In this document: positions 60,919-64,000 of the stretch, piece after piece
How the letters are laid out: every line of letters begins with the position of its first letter
How positions within the stretch are numbered: position 1 is the first letter of the stretch
Source of the DNA: Perognathus longimembris pacificus
Taxonomy: Eukaryota > Chordata > Mammalia > Rodentia > Heteromyidae
Assembly: GCF_023159225.1 (NCBI RefSeq)
Contig: NC_063175.1
Coordinates: 3,354,755 to 3,418,754, forward strand
Direction of reading: 5' to 3'
DNA: 64,000 nucleotides
Position numbers and translations under genes: made by a program
Notes under the pieces: model-generated
Databases searched by the model: none
The model's input: the letters and a program-made list of their open reading frames with translations, nothing else
Told to the model about the DNA's origin: nothing

Positions 60919-61245
60919 GAAATGAACTCCAAGATATGGAAATAAGATCTTAAAAAAATCTTCTTGATGGTTCTGTTTTCTTTATGTATGGTTTATTTGT
61001 GTGTCTATCTTGGGAAAGGTACAGAACTTGAGGGGGGGAAAAAGGTGGAAAAGTGCAGCAGCGGAGCTTGCTGGGCACTGATGGAAGTGAACTACACCAC
61101 TCGCTGCTAGAGATGGGAGCCAGGGGATGGGAGAGAATAAGGGAAGGGAAGACACTGGATGAAAGGACATGTACTCATTCCTGACTCGTGTAATTGAAAT
61201 CCCTCTGCACATCACCTTCATTATAACAATAAGGTAAAATTTAAG
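60500..61245 (+). mobile_element. L1 3' end with ORF2 C-terminus
   Basis: Forward L1: LFTVAKIGKQHRCPMIEEWI and YTLEFYTAIRKNN (60505-60615) match the ORF2 C-terminus, then a 3' UTR with a (CA)n run at 60878-60916 and a final catcaccttcattataacaa plus A-rich end. More diverged than the copy at 25396. Confidence 0.82.
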
Positions 61246-61369
61246 GAAAAAAACAGCTGGAGGTGTGGTCACATGGTAGAGTACCGCTGGGTACTCAAAT
61301 ATCAGCAAGCAAGAAAGAAGCACAAGCCATAAAGAGAAATGTATCTATCTAAGTGGTACTGGGTTTGGA

Positions 61370-61680
61370 TTCAGAGCCTTGGGCTTGCTAGATGGGTGCT
61401 TTAATGTTTCAGCCATACCCATTGCGCTGCTTTGCTTTAGTTATTTTTTTTTAGGTAGAGTCTCTAATTTTTTGCCCAGAGCTAGTCTTGGACAGCGATC
61501 TGTCTATGACTCCACATAGTTGGAACCATAGGCTTGCACCATCGTACCTGGCTTATTGGTTGAGGTGGAGGAATCTCAGTAACTTTTTACCTAGGGGAGC
61601 CTCAAACATCTATACTTCATATATCTGCCTCCCAAGTAGCTGGGATTAGGTACATGTATCAGCATGCCTGGCAAAATATT
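61370..61680 (-). mobile_element. ID-like and B1-like SINE fragments
   Basis: Reverse ID at 61372-61430. Reverse B1 pieces at 61450-61550 (gcttgcaccatcgtacctgg) and 61565-61675 (ctgcctcccaagtagctggg). Confidence 0.65.
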
Positions 61681-61684
61681 TTTA

Positions 61685-62320
61685 TTAGTTTGTATCAGTT
61701 ATGCAGAGGGGATTTTGTTGTTTGATTTCCACACATTTATAATATATTCCCATCAACATTTATTTTTAGAAAGTATTACATTGCAGTTGCCAGTAGTAAA
61801 CAGTTCTTGTAGGGTTGAGATCCATTGGAACTGAGTTCTGAAGTCTTTTTTCTAGTGTTCTTCCCACTGGTACCAGGAATCTTGGCTCCACTGTGCCCTC
61901 AAACAGCCCTTCTGAGAGCAAAAGCTCAAAATATTCAAGAAATAAAATACTTTGTTTTTATATTTTGAGAAGTTAGAGGAAAATCATGTACTGGTGTAAC
62001 TATAAACTAGGACCCTTCCTTCCTGACCTGACTGCTCGGCGTTCCCCAGCTATGAAACTCTCTTCTCACCTTGCCTTTTCTGTTACTCAGAAGACCATGG
62101 AATTTGTGACCCAGCCCAGGCTCTTTAGAAGCCAAAAAAAGAACCAAAGGCCAACTGACCTATACCAGGAGGAACTGAGATCGGTTCAGGCAAATCAAGT
62201 CACCAGCTCACTTTGTCTATATTTAGATATAGGCAGAGAATAGAAATTTCTTGATTCTCCTTTCCAGTAATAGGTGCTGGGGAAGCATTCTGCCAGTGGC
62301 TATACCATGGGCCCTTTATG
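61685..62320 (+). other. Intergenic single-copy sequence
   Basis: The open frame 61986-62243 has no recognised homology. No repeat seen. Confidence 0.5.
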
Positions 62321-62321
62321 G

Positions 62322-62384
62322 GATGTATGTATGTGTATGTGTATGTATGTATGCATGTATGTATGTATGTGTGTATGTATGTAT
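62322..62384 (+). repeat. (TGTA)n microsatellite
   Basis: About 15 imperfect gtat units. Confidence 0.95.
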
Positions 62385-62610
62385 TTGCCAGTACTAGGGC
62401 TTAAACTCAGGCCTTTGCAATTTTGCTTGGCTTTTTCACTCATAATGGGCACTCTATAACTTGGGCTAAATTCCCACTTCTGACATTTTTCTTGTTCATT
62501 GGAAATAAGAGTTCATGGACTTTTCTGCCCAGGCTAACTTCCAATTGAAATTCTTAGATCTCAGCCTCCTGAGTAGCTAGGCTTACAGGTGTGAGCCATT
62601 AATGCTCCAT
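62385..62610 (-). mobile_element. B1-ID composite SINE, old
   Basis: Reverse: ccagtactagggcttaaact, cactctataacttgggctaa, reverse B1 head ending ggtgtgagccattaatgc. Confidence 0.8.
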
Positions 62611-62615
62611 CAAGT

Positions 62616-62755
62616 ACCCTTCCTTCCTTCCTTCCTTCCTTCCTTCCTTCCTTCCTTCCTTCCTTTCCCCCTTCTGTCTCTCCATCCTTCCCTCCCTCCC
62701 TTCCTTCCCTATTTCCCTCCCTCCCTCCAGCCTTTCCTTCTTTCTTTCTTTTTTA
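62616..62755 (+). repeat. (CTTC)n microsatellite and pyrimidine tract
   Basis: About 12 uninterrupted cttc units followed by ccctccctccctt-type sequence. Confidence 0.95.
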
Positions 62756-62759
62756 CTGT

Positions 62760-63340
62760 GATCGTCTATTTCCTATTATTGTAGCATGCGAATCTTTTTT
62801 CCTAAGCAATTAAGATAACCGAACTTTTCCCTCACTCTCCATTGGCTGTGAAAGAGTTCAGTGTACAAAATATCTGGAGGTTTCCCACTATCTACACCAA
62901 TCCTTGTGAGGAGGAAGAGAGAGAGGCTCATAGAGCTTCCGGAATACTAAGCACATGCGTCAAACAAATCTTTTCACAGCTATGAAATCCCAAGAACAAC
63001 CCCCTTCAAAGATTGCATTTTCTTAATTCTTTCTTGTCTTCCATTGAAGTAGAATTCTTATTATTTGCAGATTCTCTATGTTGTAAATGAGTTTGCTGAC
63101 TCAAATTTATTTGTGGCCCCCAAAGCAATATGTACTGTACTTTCCTGGTCATTTGTGGCTGTGTGCTGAGTGGTGAGGAAGTTAGCTGAGCCCTAACATG
63201 ATGCCCTCGAGGTTAGCAGACCAGGGGTCAACTTACTGCAACTCACATCTTTGCCAGTTTCTGATTTTATTATTTGCATCAACAAGTTCTAATCTCTTTT
63301 GTCTGTTCAAACACTTTCATTTTGATTTTTGTGCAACGGT
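62760..63340 (+). other. Intergenic single-copy sequence
   Basis: No gene or repeat recognised. Confidence 0.5.
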
Positions 63341-63344
63341 ATTC

Positions 63345-63560
63345 TTTTTTTTTTTTTTTTTTTTTTTTGGCCAGTCCTGGGCCTTGGACTCAGGGCCTGA
63401 GCACTGTCCCTGGCTTCCTTTTGCTCAAGGCTAGCACTCTACCACTTGAGCCACAGCGCCACTTCTGGCCGTTTTCTGTATACGTGGTGCTGGAGAATTG
63501 AACCCAGGGCCTCATGAATACGAGGCAAGCTCTCTTGCCACTAGGCCATATCCCCAGCCC
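63345..63560 (-). mobile_element. Dimeric SINE, young
   Basis: T-run of 25, then both units close to consensus. The target duplication is not clear because of the T-run. Confidence 0.93.
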
Positions 63561-64000
63561 CTAGTATTTTAATCTTTAAAACAAACTGTCTATAGAACTA
63601 TCTTCTTGTTTCTGCTCATCCTGTAAACAAGGGACCTTTTCATGGTAAGATTGGTGCCACATTTTGTCAGGTTTGTTGATGATTTCATTGTTTGAAATGA
63701 AATGTTTCCCAAGTGTGGCTGTGAAATGGTCGCAGGGAACAGAGGACCTAGTCCCCAACTAACTGCTATAGGAGGAAGGTAAGGGCTGTGCAGAGTTCTT
63801 AAGTACAAGAAGGCTGGGGTGGTGTTGTGGGGAAAATAACTTATGCTTTGTTCAGGCATGGATTCGAGTGATTTTGCACATGAGTTAAGTGTTATTGAAT
63901 CAACAATGTATAGTGTGCCTTTAAGCACAAATAAAACCCAAATTCATGTTATCTACACATCACTGTGACTAGAGCGCTGTATAATTCGAACCTTGTATTT
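63561..64000 (+). other. Intergenic single-copy sequence
   Basis: Frames on the - strand (63928-63590 and 63758-63576) have no recognised homology. Nothing else seen. Confidence 0.5.

Noticed and set aside
62602..62784. Pro/Ser/Leu-rich frame
   Set aside because: It is the translation of a (CTTC)n microsatellite.
33426..64000. First exons of the gene expected after SMCHD1 (EMILIN2 in other mammals)
   Set aside because: No CpG-rich promoter, signal-peptide exon or EMI-domain sequence was found. The gene probably starts beyond the window.

Overview
The window is mammalian nuclear DNA, most likely from a geomyoid rodent (kangaroo rat, pocket mouse or pocket gopher group). The evidence is dozens of copies of a dimeric tRNA/ID-like SINE of about 200 bp, a second composite SINE that joins a B1 (7SL-like) head to an ID-like tail, and rodent-type L1 3' ends. 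The genus cannot be fixed without a search.

The only functional protein-coding gene I can support is the 3' third of SMCHD1 on the + strand. Seven internal coding exons and the terminal exon (4038-32296) encode the last 317 residues: the whole SMC-type hinge domain, a short coiled coil and a basic tail. All reading phases join without a break. The 3' UTR runs to a poly(A) signal near 33403. The introns are full of SINEs and L1 ends. They also hold a FAM136A processed pseudogene (antisense), a solo class II LTR with a 6-bp target duplication, and a twin-primed (5'-inverted) L1.

Downstream of SMCHD1 the window is intergenic. About 1.3 kb past the poly(A) signal lies a young class II (betaretrovirus/ERVK-like) provirus on the - strand (34737-39750). 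Its two 537-bp LTRs differ at 5 positions and it is flanked by the target duplication ATCAAC. It keeps the pro 3' end, RT, RNase H and integrase, with several lesions, and lacks gag and a recognisable env. Its primer binding site does not stop at 18 nt: 66 nt match mature tRNA-Lys(CUU), including the CCA end, and the sequence then joins pro directly. This looks like a fossil of a reverse-transcription accident and is the most unusual thing in the window. The provirus sits in a short L1, which itself sits in an older B1 SINE.

From 41 to 64 kb there are nested L1s and SINEs and a long processed pseudogene of the DDX21 RNA helicase (about 46345-50650). The pseudogene is split by two L1/SINE insertions, an LTR-retroelement fragment and further SINEs. 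There is also a 5'-truncated retrocopy of an unidentified transcript, several microsatellites, and a few single-copy stretches in which I recognise nothing. I found no further gene, CRISPR array, functional tRNA/rRNA gene or CpG-island promoter.
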